64,000 nucleotides of DNA from Phylloscopus collybita (GCA_027886175.1 JAJNNQ010000031.1:5034501-5098500); one strand, 5' to 3'. Positions 24,819 to 42,566 are shown, counted from the stretch's first letter. The notes: generated by a model not told the origin, from the sequence alone. Made by a program: numbers and translations.

Positions 24819-25120
24819 GGTTCGTGCTGTGATGTTTGTGTTCTCTGAAATTTTTCCCAGACACTGTTCTGTCAACAAGAGACATGTTTTCCTAACTGTA
24901 ACCTATGTTTTGCATTCCTTTCCCTAGGAGGGACTTCTTGATGTCCCTCTGACTTGACCAATGTAGTTGAGGAAGTTTGTCTTTCTTCTACCCCTTGGGT
25001 GGTTCTTTGTAAAACAGTATAAAGGGAGGAAATTCCCAGGTAATAAAGATTGGAGTCATTTCAGCCTTCTGACCTCAGAGTCTGTGTCGTTGTAATCTTG
25101 AACAGCGTGGATTTCCTATT
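24819..25120 (+). mobile_element. Solo-LTR-like element 1 (about 302 bp) inserted in a CR1
   Basis: The element starts GGTTCGTGCTGTGATG and ends GATTTCCTATT. It has a TATAAA box at 25018-25023 and an AATAAA signal at 25042-25047, the layout of a compact LTR. It splits an antisense CR1 and is flanked by GCCCT on both sides. It is related to element 2 at 25811: both share GGTTCGTGC at the start, CAACAAG/AAACAAGG, GGAGGGACTT, TGACCAATG, the TATA and AATAAA order, and CAGCCTTCTGA near the end. The ends are not the canonical TG...CA unless the left T at 24818 is counted. No internal retroviral sequence is present. Confidence 0.7.
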
Positions 25121-25460
25121 GCCCTATCACTCTGGAGAAGGGACAGACCCTCCTGGCTGTCCCCTCCTGGCAGGGAGTTGTGCAGAGCCCCCCTGAGCCC
25201 CCTTTTCTCCAGGCTGAGCCCTTTCCCAGCTTCCTCAGCCTCTCCTGAGGCTCCAGCCCTTCCTCAGCTTCATTCCCTTCCCTGGACTCGCTCCAACCCC
25301 TCAAAGTCTGTCAGGTCTGAGAAGCACAAACCTGAGCACAGGATTGAAGATGAGGCCCAGGCTGATCAGTGCAGCTGGGGTGGGATTGGGAATGTTTGCC
25401 TTGGGTGGCTGTTCCTCTGCTCCCCGTGCAGAGCAGGGGCTGTTGGCCTCCCCCCGGTGA
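25121..25460 (-). mobile_element. CR1 LINE, antisense (right piece of the split copy)
   Basis: It resumes as CCCTATCACTCTGGAGAAGG, then GGCAGGGAGTTGTGCAGAGC, CCTTTTCTCCAGGCTGAGCC, CTTCCCTGGACTCGCTCCAA and CACAGGATTGAAGATGAGGC. These are successive blocks of the reverse-complemented CR1 ORF2 3' region. Similarity is lost around 25440-25460, presumably the 5' truncation point, where the 129 bp direct repeat begins. Confidence 0.9.
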
Positions 25461-25595
25461 GCAACACCTCATTAAGGTCCAATATTTCTTGTCTTGGCAG
25501 TGTCAGAGACACTACTTTAAGATGTTGTGATTTTAAGTTTTCTGAAAGATAAGCACTTTTGAAATCCCTGGGTTTCAGTAACGAACTGGGCAGAA
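25461..25595 (+). repeat. Direct repeat, copy A (partner of 26695-26830)
   Basis: From CCTCATTAAGG at 25467 to GGGCAGAA at 25595, 129 bases match the partner copy with only two substitutions by eye (position 25479 C versus A, position 25586 C versus T). The preceding GCAACA also matches, with a one-base indel. It begins where the CR1 remnant ends. The shared sequence has no recognised coding or mobile-element identity. Confidence 0.95.
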
Positions 25596-25810
25596 GACAC
25601 AGAGCAGACACTGCCACCAGGCCTGTGAGGGCCCAGAGCCAGCACACCTTGTCACACTCTGGTGGCACAAAGGCACCTTCTGATTTCTTTGTTTTCTCTT
25701 CTGTTTCTGTTCATTTGGGTGCTGGTTTCTGCTCCTCTCTTAGCTTTGGTCAGAAGCCACCACTTCTGCATGCTGGAGCTGCATTTGCCCACTTGCCAGC
25801 TTGTAGCCAC
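25596..25810. other. Spacer between direct repeat A and LTR-like element 2
   Basis: About 215 bases of mixed composition with no repeat resemblance recognised. It ends with TTGTAGCCAC, which supplies the candidate GCCAC duplication. Confidence 0.5.
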
Positions 25811-26110
25811 GGTTCGTGCCTGCCATGTCTTGATTTCAGGGAATTCTTTTCCCAGAAAACGAAACTAGTAAACAAGGTCATGCTATTGTAAACTAAGATA
25901 TTTTTCTACATGTTTCCCAAAGGAGGGACTTTGCTTGATGGTCTCTTCAAGTGACCAATGGGTCCAGGTCCCCACCTCTAAGGTGGGTGCATTTGTAGAA
26001 AGGTATAAAATAGGTTTGGACAATAAACCAGTGCTTCTCCTTGAGAGCCACAGCCTTCTGATGACTTGTGTCTCTCCTTCGTGTCCAACCAGCTCACAAA
26101 GCCACTGGGT
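25811..26110 (+). mobile_element. Solo-LTR-like element 2 (about 300 bp), sibling of element 1
   Basis: The element begins GGTTCGTGCCTGCCATG, has a TATAAAA box at 26004-26010 and an AATAAA signal at 26022-26027, and ends near CCACTGGGT. GCCAC lies immediately before (25806-25810) and immediately after (26111-26115). A second GCCAC at 26101 would give a 290 bp alternative. The shared start, box order and near-equal length with element 1 (302 bp) favour the 300 bp reading. The two copies are clearly diverged and probably inserted independently. There are no retroviral genes. Confidence 0.65.
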
Positions 26111-26694
26111 GCCACTAGTTTTATTGTTTCTTGTGAAGAAGAATTCTATTTTGGAGATAGAATGCCATGTCTACGAGGTCAGAGCTTACACTTCTTGTGC
26201 TGTTACAGCACAGTGCTGCTTCTTTTCAGTTATCCACATCCTGCTGTAAATGTTTATCATTCTCCTTCTCACATGGGCAGCTGAATACCTGATTTAATTG
26301 AAGGTGACTTCAAATTTATATTAATTATCAGTCTACGTGGTTGAATCAAGCATGTGGAAAAAAATAACTATGGATAAGGGGTTACTTATGCTTCATAAAA
26401 CCTTATTAAATATGAAATTCTTTCTTTGCATATATATAAGATAGCACAGGGTAAAGATCTTAAGTCATTTCCATACATTTATCCCACTGTTTCAAAATCT
26501 TGGTATTAGAAATGTGCCTCTTCTCTGTGTAAAAATTGACTTTATAAAGCAGTTGTGATACCATTAGATACCCTATGTGTTTAGTTTACACTTACATTAA
26601 CTCATAACTACAGAAATTAATGCACAGTATTCAACCTCTTGTGAGACTTCAAATATTTAACTTAAAGCAAAACCCATCTGATTTTCCCATGAAA
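26111..26694. other. AT-rich spacer between LTR-like element 2 and direct repeat B
   Basis: No gene, LINE or LTR signature recognised in this 580 bp. It contains ordinary AT-rich intronic sequence. Confidence 0.55.
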
Positions 26695-26830
26695 GCAACA
26701 TCCTCATTAAGGTACAATATTTCTTGTCTTGGCAGTGTCAGAGACACTACTTTAAGATGTTGTGATTTTAAGTTTTCTGAAAGATAAGCACTTTTGAAAT
26801 CCCTGGGTTTCAGTAACGAATTGGGCAGAA
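26695..26830 (+). repeat. Direct repeat, copy B (partner of 25461-25595)
   Basis: Same 129-base unit as copy A, offset by 1235 bases and in the same orientation. Flanking sequence differs on both sides beyond the shared GCAACA and GGGCAGAA. Copy B is embedded in AT-rich sequence. This may be the older locus, but the direction of copying cannot be decided here. Confidence 0.95.
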
Positions 26831-31950
<5,120 letters not shown>

Positions 31951-34900
31951 AACTGCTTTAACCTCAAACCTTCCACTGCATTTCCTTTGCTCAGTTCAAA
32001 GAGAACCAGAACTTACTGCTTGGGAACACAGATAGGTAAATATATGTGAGTGAAAATGTGTAAAACAGCCAAAGGCAAACTGATAGGAGCATGTTTTAAT
32101 ATGTGTTTCAAGTTAATTTTAAAGGAAATGTTTTGTGTGAATGAAATGCAAGCAATAAGCACACAGAGATTTTCAGACTTTTCTTGCTTTAGTTACTAAG
32201 CTTCTGTGATGGAAACTGTTCTATCAAAAGAAGGATGAGGAAATTTTTTACTGAGCAAAAGTTGGGCAGCACGCTCTTTGCCAGGATGATTTTTCTTTTC
32301 CTTATAACTTCTGCTTTAAAAAAACCCAAAAACCAAACTAAAACAAAGCAAAACAACCCCAAAGAAAACCATTGAAAAATATATCAAATTTGCTCTGAGC
32401 ATTATTTTGCATGGAGGACTTTGTTTCATTAGGGTTTTATGCACTTAATCTACTGCTTAATAATGTAGTCACCAAATTCTGACAATGAGAAAACTTAAAT
32501 AGAAATTGGTGAAGGTCAATTATTTATTATCTCAGCTCTACTGAGATGATTTTTTGAGGTCTGCATTGAGCATAGTTATAGGGGCAAATCTTGGATACCT
32601 TGAATCAGTTATTTTTAATCAGTAGATTTCCAGATGAATGATTGTTGATTATGCTTCACAGATCTCATGTTCCAAAGCAGAAACTCAGAGACAGTCCTGG
32701 GACTTCTGCTGCAATCCAAAATGACAATATACAGTGAAAGTTACAATTAATGGTAGAGTTCAGAAAGTTAAATTAGAATTTAAAATTTCATGTGGACATA
32801 TTTTCAGAGCTGTCAGAGTAAAATCTAAGCCTACACCAAAAATATGCCATATGGAAAAAAATTAAAATTAGAGAAAAAAAAAAGCCATCTGGAATTAATC
32901 AGTGCAATACTGCTGACTTCACAAAACTGCAAATAGTTATTTTTATATAACCAGGTGAGGATACAGGCTGTCATAAAATAGATGAAAATTCTTATTCACA
33001 GTGATAGGAATCATTTCTTTTCTTGAAGGCTCCACCGTTTAATAGTCCTTGTTCAATGAGCATTACACAAAATCAAAATTTGTGTCAGCATATGGAGTTT
33101 AGCACTGGGCCCAGCATCCAAAAAAACACAAACTCAGAAATTAAACTGGGCAAAGCATTGTTTAAGCTATACTGAAACTTTCTGAAGTCGCAGGTGGGTG
33201 TTTTTCAAAGAAAAATATTGATTCATTAAATTCTGTTTAAATTTATCTTCCTTAATATTTCATTTTTTTTCTTTAAATTACTGTGGATTAAATGACAAGG
33301 GATTAAAATTTTCCACTGCTGAATAATTATTATATTGTAACTGTCTTATATTTTTATTGTATTTTAAGTCTTGAAACCATGAGATTAATGGAATCAGAAA
33401 AAAATAATTATATAGACTAAAAGCAAAACCTATGTGAGTGGCAATGAAATATGTTTGCTATTCTTATTGTTCATGTGTCCTGTATTTTAGAGTGTGATAG
33501 CACATAAAATACCCAATCTTTATTCACATCCTTTTAATTTATGTTCAAATACACCTTGTAAGGTTCATGTTGATTCCCACTCCTTTCTTTATGATCATAC
33601 ATGAATATGAAAGCTGCCCAGTGGAAAAAAAAAATAATGTCTGCTTTGGTAAATCACCGTAAAATTTGGTAAAACTTTCTAAACAAACATTTCTGCTAGA
33701 CCACACAGAACGTCCACATAATGAGGTGTCACAGTACCTCCTCATCTAGGAAATGGTTAACAACTCATTAATACTGATTTTTGTGGCAGCTCCATATTTT
33801 TACTTGCTTATTGAGGGCAGAATTGAAATTATCAATGGGCACATTTCTGTCAACAGAGCTGAAGAATACAGAAAACCACAACTTTATATTATGATCCTGT
33901 AGCTTGTTACACACAACTGCCACTAAAGTGTCATTATTTTACATTCCTGTGTATCAAATATTTGGTTTGAGTTCCTTAGAGTTGCAATTATTCTCTCTCT
34001 CTCCCTCTAGATATGTATCTGTTTATCAGAAAAGTGCTTGGCTAACCTTTGAGTCATTCCTCATTACTTTCTGAGGCTTGAACACATAAGTTATATGTCA
34101 AACTCATTTATGTGGCCAAAAGTTGCAAAGTTACTTCAGAAATCCAGCCAAATCATTATTTTTTTCTTTATTTTACTCACAAGAGTGGCTTTATCAATTC
34201 TGCTGCAATTAACAGCGTTCATGTGAAATTTGTGATCGAGGGAGGCAACAGCAGTTTTCAATCTTGAACTGCAAAGAGCCCAGTTGGTCACAGAGCTGTG
34301 TTAAAATAGTCTCTTGCTGGGGACACTGATAGTGCTGTGTAAATAAGTCACAGTCCAAGCACCAGGAAAATCAGTTCTGGTTTGAAATATGGGGATGTCA
34401 CCAGGGCAGAGCCTATTTCAGTGCACAGGTAACTCCAAAGAGGTGAAATCTCTAAGAACTAATGGAGTATAAGCATCCAGTAAGTGGAATTATTCTAATT
34501 TCTTTCTCCAAATTTAACATTCTCACGTTAATTCATTATTAACGAGCTTTTAGAGTTGTATTCAGGCCTGCACCTTTCCCTGCCAAGGGAAAATATGGTC
34601 ATTGCTCCAGTGTGAAATGGTAATGTATGGGAAATTTCAAGGAAATAGTAGTAAATACAATGACATTCCTGTACTATCATCTTTTATTTCAGGCACATAT
34701 GCATTTTTGCTGGTGAATATAATGCATAAATTCAGGAGAGGTTGTGGCAATATGAAATAAAAAATGTTTTATTATGCATGGTTGTTTCACATTATGTGTT
34801 CCAATGACCTTCAGAGGAGAAAGGGGTGTGTAATTCACTGGATTTGAACCTCAGAGCACATAACAGTGATAAGACATCTGTATTTAGTCATTTTGGATTC

Positions 34901-37900
34901 TTTTCCATTCTTTATCTAATTGAAGAGTGCCTTAAAGAGGCTGGAAAAGGGAGAAATCAAAATACATATTAACCCCTCCTATAAAGCATATACTGGGGTT
35001 GTTCAGCTTTCTGAGAATTCCAACAATTCCCCCCCAACTCAACCCTGCTGAATGGGGAAGCTCAGCCCCTCAGCTCCTTGGAGAGTTGCTGAGGCTCAGA
35101 TAAAATTCACCAGTGCCAAAACTAGAGCCAAGCTTGAGTAGTTCCAGTTGAAGACTGCTCCAGATCTGCTCTTGGCAATTAAGCTTCTTTCTTTGACACA
35201 CTTCTCCAGGCTCCTTTGGAGAGCCAGGCCTTTATTTCAGCTGCATTTGCAGCCACTTTTACTGCTCAGCTGAGCAATGAGCTGAGAACTCTCCTGCCCC
35301 ACGGGAGCTGCCAATTGATTGCAAACGGAACTTTTTAGCTGCCAGCCTTTCCTTCACAGGGTGCATCCCAGAATGATGGGGCTGGGATTGGCTCTGGTCA
35401 GTTAAAGCTGGGGTCATGTGGCTGCAGCTTTTCCCAGTCTGATTTTGAGATCTTTTGAAAAGCTGAATACTCCTTTTTTTTTTTTTTTAATTTATTTCCT
35501 TTTTTTTCCTATTTTTTTTCCCCCTGAAAATTTTAGGAATAGCTCAGGCAAATATCTGTCATGAGGTAGTTGGAGTCACTTTGCTTTGAGTATGTAAAGC
35601 ATTACATATAATTATTAAGATAATTTCTGAAGAATTACAGTCATAATCCCATGAATCTTTGTAGAGTTTTTTTGGTTTTTAATAGGGCTGCAGAGGGGAG
35701 CTGTACAGTTTTATAAATCAGTGTTTTATATATCTGTATGTGGCACAGAATTGGAGGTGGTGTGCCAGAATTGGGGTTTGGTCTGAGTTAGAGCTCTAGG
35801 AAATGAAAACTTGTACAGATTTCCGAGATCTCCTTTTTTAATTAACTAACTTAGGTTATTATTTAGTAGCTACTGGAATATCTGTGCTAATATTTTAGCT
35901 TTCCAGCCAGAAAATGCTAAAAGAATACTGCAAAAAGTACCAGTGCAAGTAGAATCCTTCCAAGTCTTCAGATTATTTAGATCTTTATTAAATGTGATCT
36001 GAACCATAATCTCTGAACTCTCTAATCAATGAAATATTCAAAGGCAAACTCTGGATCATTTAGTATTAAAAAGCCTGCAGAACACACATTGAGAGGTTTT
36101 GGCTAAAAGTCGTTCTGTTTTAGCAGCCAATAATCAGAGCATTGTTTTTTGGTTTAGGCTTTTTGAATGAATTGTTATCAGAAGATGAAGACAAATGCTG
36201 CTATTTTTGAATCATGTTTTGTTCTGGTCTTTCTAGCTGGAACACTGGGAAATTTTAAGTAGCGTTTACCAGAGGGGAAAATACAAATTTTAGAATTTTA
36301 AGGGAAATTCAGACCTTTCAAGAATGATGCAAAGTTATAAAACTGAAAGATTTGAACCTACATTTAGATCCTAGTCTTATTTTTTTTTTTTCCTTTCTAA
36401 TGAAGTTGTGTACCAAGGTAACAAACCCCCCCTAAAACAGTCAGGAGTTGTAAATGTCCCTCCAATTTGTCATGAGAGCTTTTCTGGAAGTAATGTTCAC
36501 CTTCATCAGAATTCCCTGTGAACTCATTGGATTTATTCTGACAAGGTTTAAATCACTCATCCTTTAAGGCTGTGATGTACAAAGTGTCACATGAGGTTAC
36601 TGAATCCTTGAACCCCCAGGAAATCTCCCAGAGCTCCTGATGGACCAGTGGGGCTGCTGAAACCATCAGGCAACATTTGGAATGGTTCCCACTGCCACCA
36701 CTCTGCATTTCTGCATTCTGCATCAAGGTTTTCACTCAGCTCGTGAGGCAGAAAAGAGAAAAAAGTGGGGGCATCAAAATAAAACTGGGTGATTTTGCTT
36801 TGGAATAGAGCTGCTAATGAAGAACTCTATTTGTCTGGCTGAAGGCTCAATTTGCATAGTTTAGTGTTATGATATCTCCTCATTTCTCCATCCAAACATC
36901 CAATTTCTTGTATATTACTGCCTTTCCTATCTTTTTGCCTCGATAGAGCATGATGTGGCTCATTTAAATTAGCCAAGGTCATTTAGTCTCTTCTACTGTC
37001 AAGACAAAGAAGTCATGGGCTTGGTGATTTAATAACTTTCCATCACAAAATCCTTTTGCAGCAAAGCAAATTAGAGGAGGCTGGTGGGGGAATGAGCAGT
37101 GGAAGACATTTGAGTGATGTGATTTCATCCTACCTTGATGGGCTGCTGCTGAAGAGTTTTTTAGGCTGGAATTCACAAAGGAGGGCTGTTGTGAAGGTAT
37201 CAGCATTGTCTCTGTGGCAAATTAAGGGTAGGATTTAAATGTTTGGCCATTTCTGATGATAATATGCAACAGCAGATCATAAATTGGTTCATGGTTTGTA
37301 GAGAGTGTTCTGATCTTGTCCATGGAGGAGCAATGTCTGTCCTGTCTGCTCCCAATCCATATTTCCATTTCAGCTGTAGTATCCATTTTCCTGAGAGAAA
37401 AAGTTGGCTACTGTTCCTTACCGATGAAATCAACTGTTGGTCAGGTCTGGCCTCCCTGAATACAAATTTTGGTCAGGTTTTTAGCACACACATTTAAAAT
37501 ACACCTGCTTTCTTCAGGGCACAGAAACCACACTTGCAACAGCAAATGCAGTGTTGGATGGTTAATCCATGGAGTTCTGCATTGTGAAAAGATGAATATG
37601 AGTAAAGATTAGAACTCAAACATTTCAGGTTTTCTATGATCCTGTTGCCCAATAAAATGCACAAAGTGCAGCAGAGATGTTAATTTACCACATCTGAGAC
37701 AAGATGATGGTAGTTAAGAGGGCCAGTTAGTGGTTGTTAACTGGTTCATGGACAGGGCTGCAGAAACCTGAGGAAAGCAGCTGCAGCCACTGGCTCAGGG
37801 GATGGGAAGGAATGATCTGAGAAATCTTTATTCTGCTTCCCAGGGATTTAGGTTAAATGCTATCATTTATTGTTGCTGCTGTTGCTGTATTGAGGCTGCC

Positions 37901-40297
37901 CCCTTTTGAGAAAGCAAACATTTAAACTCATACTATGAGAATCTCCTTTTCAGTTTTACTTACCACATTTTATTACCTTTCTGTTGATTAATGCATGGAG
38001 TTACCTGTTAATTTGTCCCTGTTAATAAACAAACAAGCTAATAAAACTCCTTGAGGAGTAAGAAATGCAACAAGCTTTTTGTATGAATAAATCCCAAAGG
38101 ATTTTTATGAAGATAAATACTCTGGGCACAATCTCTGTCTCAGGACTTCCAGACATATTTGCATGGCAAAAACCCCTGACACTCCTAAACTCAGCCTGCA
38201 AACAGGAGCTGTAGCTGCAGCCTGGCTGCCATTAGATCACATCACAGAGTAAATCTTAACTGTATTTTCAATCTCCAGGCATCAGAGGCAGCTTTTCACC
38301 GAGCAGAGCCTGGGACCTGACACCAAATGCTTGTGAAGCACTGGTAACCTTGAGGCGTAGGGAGAATGACAGCGCAGGGTCTGTCTTCAGCCATCACCAC
38401 CTATATTTGGGAAGATGGGATAGCTTAGACATCCTGAAATCTTATTCAGAAGGAATCATGCTTTTCTCAGTTTCCTTTTGGGCATTTTTTCTTCCTTTTT
38501 TTTTTTTTTTCAGGATAGACATAAACTATTACATTTTTACACCTCTAGTGTGAGAATTTAATTACTATTTCTTACATTAACTAACAGTAAAATTATATCT
38601 GCTGAAGAAAAACACATCTAAGGCATCTGCCCATCAATAAAACATGTCATTAAATTTCCATGTACTCTTTTTCCAGTGACATTATTTGCCTATTCATTGC
38701 TTCATTCAACAGTGTTAAAATAATTGGGCAACCTGGTGTTTGAAGTGAGAAGGAGGAAAAAAAAAAAAAAAGTGACAGGCATGTGTGCTGAAAAACGTGA
38801 TTTTGGTCCTCCTAGAGCAATTTATAATGTCAGCCTAAATTTACAGGATGGTATCAAATTGGAGACAGAGAAGAAGAAAGAAAAGAGCAAATTCTGGGGC
38901 TAGCATCACTTAATTTGTCAGAAGTGCAGTTGTCAGTTTTCTGCCCCGGGAGCCCTCAGCCAAGCTGCATTACAGGACTTGGTTTCAAGTTCTTCCACTC
39001 CTTGCCTGGGGGGATTTGACTTCTCAGCTCCTGATGTTCCCAAGGTGAACAAACAAATAAGGAAACTACATCTGTTCTGTGAAGGGGTTGCTTTTGCTCC
39101 TCGGGGCTCTTTTCCAGGAGCCATAAACAGTTAAACATTTATTGTAGCAAATCCTTGAAGCTGCAGGAGCGTTCATTTGCATTTGAAGAGTGTGAGTTCT
39201 GGTCTCCGACTTGTTCCCCTCTCAGCAATTAGCTGATTGTTGTTAGCCAAAGTGGTTCGTTCTGGGAGCTGGGGTGGGATATTCCTACCTGGAATGCAGA
39301 TGCCTTTGCACAACATCCACCTGCTTGACCACCTGCACACAGAACACGGCAGATTCTGCCTTTTCACACACTGCAATTCGTAGCTGAAATAAGGAGAAAC
39401 CATTTTTTTTTTTTTTTTTCTTCCAGACCAGGGCTTTATTTCCCTACTGTTCCCCACCTCTTGCGTTTTTCCATTTTAAGCTCATGGAACTGTATAATCC
39501 AAAAGCTTAAGTCACTCTCCAACTGTGTAATATAGTTTAAAAATTAAAATTTGCCATCGTTTCTGGGACTATGATAAACAAGTCAAGATGTCACCAGCAG
39601 TTTTAAGTGAGATTGATACTACTCAGTGGTGTGAAGTTTGCTTTGACACACTGAGAAATTACTCTTGCTCTTCCACTGGGAAACAAGAACATGCACAGAG
39701 CGTACAAAAACTGATTTTCAGAATTCATTATACCCTCTCAAATTCCAGTCATCTTTTCTCCACAAAAAAAAAATCTACAAAAATGTGACTTAATCTTTTA
39801 ACTCACTGCAGTAATGCACATGAGTTTAGTTACATGACAAATGTACAGATTAAAATACCTTGAGATGAAATGGAATAAACTAAAAATAGTGGGGGAAAGG
39901 GGAAAAAATAATACTTGGGAGCAATCAAGGGAAAACAGAAAACTGGGGGGACACAGAGACCAGTCAAAAGTGAGGTTCAATGTAACACTTTATTTGAGGG
40001 ACTGTCAAGCAGACCTGCTGGAAATCAGTATTCTCTGAAACTGTGTCCAGCAAAGAATAGGAACGTGTTCCCTGTGCATTGACTCCGATAAGAAAAGAAA
40101 GAGTTTTCCAAGAGATTCCATAAGCTAAAAATATTTTATCTGTTTTGAAAATGGGTGTGTTGAAAGCATTGTGCTGTGCATGCATGATAGGATATAAGCT
40201 GTGTACAAGAAGGAAAAATAAAAATAGTTATGATGAGACCTGAGTCCTGCTGGAATGAATTTCCTTGGGTTTAAGCTTCCAGACCAGGCCTATCCAA
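31951..40297. other. Intronic stretch downstream of the exon, no genes recognised
   Basis: Over 8 kb of mostly AT-rich sequence without a recognised LINE end or LTR. There are T-rich runs at 35472-35522 and short A/T runs elsewhere. A 14 bp perfect palindrome TGCTCAGCTGAGCA lies at 35263-35276. The block 35040-35420 is somewhat GC-richer. No EGF-like or LDLa frame appears. Confidence 0.55.
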
Positions 40298-40402
40298 ATA
40301 AACAAACAAACAAACCAAAACCCCAAAACCAAACAAACAAACCCCAAAACAAAACCAACAAACAAACAAACAAACAAAAAACCCAAAACCACACACACAC
40401 AC

Positions 40403-40403
<1 letters not shown>
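40298..40403 (-). repeat. A/C low-complexity tract
   Basis: About 105 bases of A and C only, with CAAA and CCAAAACC units and an (AC)n stretch near 40390-40402. It runs directly into the A34-T25 hairpin. Confidence 0.88.
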
Positions 40404-40438
<35 letters not shown>

Positions 40439-40465
40439 CCTTTTTTTTTTTTTTTTTTTTTTTTT
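40404..40465. repeat. A34-GCC-T25 inverted repeat (perfect A/T hairpin)
   Basis: Thirty-four consecutive A, then GCC at 40438-40440, then twenty-five consecutive T. This gives a possible 25 bp A:T stem with a 3-base loop. Homopolymer lengths in assembled genomes are unreliable, so exact counts may be wrong. Confidence 0.9.
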
Positions 40466-40507
40466 AATCCCTTCCATTCAGGTGCTCTAAGAATTTATAT
40501 GTGGGGA

Positions 40508-40552
40508 AAAAAAACCCAAACACCAAACAAACAAACAAACAAAGAAAAACCC
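40508..40552 (-). repeat. A/C-rich tract with (CAAA)n
   Basis: A short A/C-rich tract with AAACAAACAAACAAAC, 40 bases beyond the hairpin and in the same orientation as the tract on its other side. Confidence 0.8.
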
Positions 40553-42566
40553 TCTAGGAAACTGTTCCATCTGGAGAAGAATAAGCCATATTTAAAGCTC
40601 AAGATGTGAGCATGACCCACTCTCTGCAAAGCAGCAGTATTTTCTGACACTCAGCTGTTGAAAAAGGCTGCTGTAGTTGCATTGGCTGCTCTCTGAGTGT
40701 CTCTTTCTAGGGGTGGGATATCCTGGTAGAGCAAATCCTATGAAATCAAACTTTTTGTGACTACATTAGTATCTTTCTAAAATATTTTCTGTCTGTCTAG
40801 GCCTTCTTAAAATCCATTAACATGCAGCAAAGTATCAAAAATGCTGTTTGGAAGATGAGGTATCCTGTACATGGGAGGGATTATTGGAACAAAATAGCAG
40901 TGCTCACTTTCTCAAGGGAAGTGTTGGCCACTAGGATTAAAAATGAGGAAAAAAAATTAGCAGCAGTCCAGATTATGATTCCAACAAAAGATTTATCCTG
41001 CACACAGTGACACTTTTCTGACTTTTCAGCTTGGTTTTCACACTGATGTGAGTGAGATTCCACAACAGCTGATGTCACATTCCCAGAGCGAGATCAAGAA
41101 GGGAGAAAATGTCTGTGTCTTGCAATAAAAGAATCATTCATAGTGCTTCAAGCCCCAAACACATTTTTTAGCCCAGCTATACAGAAGGTCAAAATCCTCA
41201 CTCATTAAGAACTAAATATGGTCTTGTTAACAAATGTCCTGTTTAATTACCAGCAGGCAATTCAGCACAATTAGTTGCTGTCTAAGGTTTTTTGGTTTTT
41301 TTCCTAATGTTCTTGCATATTTCATAGCCTCTTTCAACACCATGCATCAGATGCAGGACCTGCTACTTCTTTAATTGACTTTTTCTCCTCTCTTAATGAT
41401 GTGCATCTCTTGGAATTTTAGCAGAGATGAGTCAAGGTTACAAATAAAAAGGAAAAAGAAAGTTCACAATACCAAAGTAGAAGGGCATTTGGTTGTCTTT
41501 TAGCAAATTGAGCTTTTTTAATCCACTGAAAGACAATGAAGCAGAATTACATGGAACATTTACGTGCAGGTAACTTGTAGGTTTCTACAGGAAAGACATG
41601 ACTTCAATTTTACATTCTCAGACTAATGGCAGACAGTGGCATCAGGAGGATAAAAAAGAATGGGAATGCGTTCTGTTCTGCAAAATGTTACATAAAATGA
41701 GCACAGTTACATTAAAACAAAACTGTTCAGACATCCTGAGGACTCACATTTAAGGTACATGGACACTAAAAATACTTCTGTGAGGCACAACTATTCTGCT
41801 TTCTGCCATAAGCTGACACTTACAATTTATGTTAAAAAATAATCAATGGATTATAAATTTAGGTGGACACAGTTTGGGGCCCATACTTCTGTTTTGTGGC
41901 CAATTTGAATGTCCTGTGTTCAAAAAAATGGGAAGTGAGCCCTTCAGGCAAACCTGGGAATGCATCCTGCCCTTCCCATATGGGAGCTGGATGTTTTGAT
42001 TTTTAGTGAAGAGGAAAAATAACTCAAACAAACCCAAAGCAAATCTGATGTTGGTCACAATGTCTGCTTTTAAAGGACAGCACAGTGCTCTTCAAACTGT
42101 AATTTCTCTCTCTTGAGCCTAATGGAGGAAAAAAAAAATAAAAATAAAGCTGTAAATGGCAGCCTGGCTTTTAGTGACGTGATGTGGGTTACAGTTCAGC
42201 TGAAGGAAAATGGGGATCATGGAGGGTCCCTTTCTGACTGAAAAGGTCACTGGGTCCTACACACGTGTCTTGTTTGGATTTCCAAAGGAGACCCAGATGA
42301 AAGGCAAAAAAGATGCCCTTACATGATCCCCATGAAGAATCAGGGGGTCTTTCTGGTGGTTAAAACTTCTTATTTTGGAAGTCCACCAATATGTGCCAGA
42401 TTTCTTGATGTTGTCTGGAAACTGCAGCAAAGACATGAATCACTCCAGTGCAAAAACAGTCAAGTTTTTGGGATATAAATTTCATGTTAAATGCAGAAAT
42501 TTGCAATCTCATGATTTATATCTCTTAAAAGCCCATTCATTACTTGTATTTTTTTCTGCCAGTCCA
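40553..42566. other. Intronic stretch without recognised genes or repeats
   Basis: Two kilobases of AT-rich sequence with no recognised LINE, LTR or coding signature. Confidence 0.55.

Noticed and set aside
40255..40609. Lys/Thr/Asn-rich frames with poly-Lys and poly-Phe
   Set aside because: They are translations of the A/C tract and the A34/T25 hairpin, not protein-coding.
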